Below, piece after piece: positions 63,240 through 64,000 of a stretch of 64,000 nt of DNA. The position numbers and the translations under genes are program-made. Location: positions 1-64,000 of the forward strand of contig CAJHZI010000051.1 in NCBI GenBank assembly GCA_905160935.1, in the 5' to 3' direction. This DNA comes from Enchytraeus crypticus (Eukaryota; Annelida; Clitellata; Enchytraeida; Enchytraeidae). How positions within the stretch are numbered: the stretch's first letter is position 1; each line of letters begins with the position of its first letter. The notes beneath the pieces are model-generated. The model ran no database searches. It was not told where the DNA came from and saw only the letters and a program-made list of their open reading frames with translations.

Positions 63240-64000
63240 GGCCCCTTTTATCATTTCTACTATATTTTCTTCTATTTTCAAATACTCTTTACTGGCTTTC
63301 CAGCCTTATCTTGCAATTTCTCTACATATTCTCTCCATCATTCTTTACTTCTTCCAGCTCTGTCTTCAATTCCCAATCTTTACACTGTTTACTAATGTTC
63401 TTTACATCTCCTTTATTTTTCTTACGGGTTCTTGTCAATATCCTGACTTCCTGGTGCAATAGATCCGACCTTCCTCTTCTATCATATTCTGCTATAGCCT
63501 CACACTTTTCACTCCAGCAATGATCCTTTGCTTTGTCTGTAATTCTTATATGCTCATGTTTAAGCTTCAATTTTTCCTTTGGCCATGACTGGTGTCAATA
63601 CATTTCCATTTCCTCCTTTCATCCATTTTGTCTTGTATCTCACTTGTTTTCAAGGCATTTTTAGCCGCATTTGCTTTTAGAAAGTCGTATACTTCTTTTG
63701 CACCTATTTTAATAGCCTCCTTTTGCTGACACTATCTTTCATTTACCCCTGCTCTTTTGCAGTCTTTCATTTTCTTAACTTCTCGTATAGCTTTTTTCTT
63801 CAGTATTTTCTTCAGCTGAAGCTTTACTTTTTCTGTAGATTGTGGTCTGAATTAACATTGGCTCCTAGATAAACTTTTGAATTCTGCATACTATTCTTGC
63901 ATCGTTGCTTTATCGGAATATAGTCTATCTAGTATTTTCCATCGAAACATTTTCATTGTGAATGTACATCTAATCTTTTCAATTTTTCACATCTTTTGTT
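63240..64000 (-). mobile_element. RTE-like LINE, endonuclease-RT linker region
   Basis: Minus-strand frames contain KKEAIKIGAKEVYDFLKANA, RITDKAKDHCWSEKCEAIAE, YDRRGRSDLLHQEVRILTRT and RKKNKGDVKN. This is the linker between endonuclease and reverse transcriptase in RTE-type elements, possibly of family D. Continues past the window edge. Confidence 0.6.

Overview
The window is nuclear DNA from an animal, most likely an invertebrate. It has an intron-rich gene with GT-AG introns, AT-rich DNA, tRNA- and 5S-derived SINEs, several non-LTR retrotransposon (LINE) lineages and many hAT-type DNA transposons. The phylum cannot be fixed from sequence alone. Frequent AGGCCTA words and the mix of jockey-, CR1/L2-, RTE- and Tc1-like elements suggest a marine invertebrate, but this is only an impression.

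The one clear host gene is the small (R2) subunit of class I ribonucleotide reductase, RRM2. It lies on the + strand from about 33.5 kb to beyond the right edge. Six exons (33729-33815, 39738-39770, 45804-45884, 51830-52081, 53315-53448, 61044-61272) splice into a 272-residue open frame. That frame holds five of the six di-iron ligands and the radical tyrosine; the sixth ligand, a histidine, lies in an exon outside the window. Upstream are a TATA box, two inverted CCAAT boxes and an E2F-like site, which fits an S-phase gene. Its introns of 6-7.6 kb are packed with transposons.

Layout: 0.4-7.9 kb holds two inverted copies of one non-autonomous hAT element, each with its own 8-bp target duplication. 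One copy carries a second hAT that itself contains an L2-like LINE; the other carries a 648-bp MITE. 8.3-9.6 kb is an RTE-like LINE with a 19-bp target duplication. 10.3-11.7 kb is a ZBED5-like hAT relic. 13-19 kb is an R2-type LINE with a restriction-like endonuclease, split by a jockey/CR1-like LINE. 19.7-22.5 kb is a GC-richer chimeric segment: an intronless, truncated inositol-3-phosphate synthase (INO1) copy followed by a 27-bp minisatellite ORF. 24.6-33.3 kb holds nested LINE, MITE and SINE insertions. From 33.5 kb on is RRM2 with its intronic elements: a second copy of the 5-bp-TSD hAT, a 3.46-kb foldback element, a MITE rich in 20-bp palindromes, 5S-derived SINEs, a complete-length dead Tc1 element and several LINE fragments.

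Apart from RRM2 nothing here looks like an intact gene; almost every other long frame is a decayed mobile element. The most unusual items are the INO1 chimera, the inverted hAT pair with its built-in empty site, four short-range inverted duplications (one in the rare A-B-A'-B' order), and the 5S-derived SINEs.
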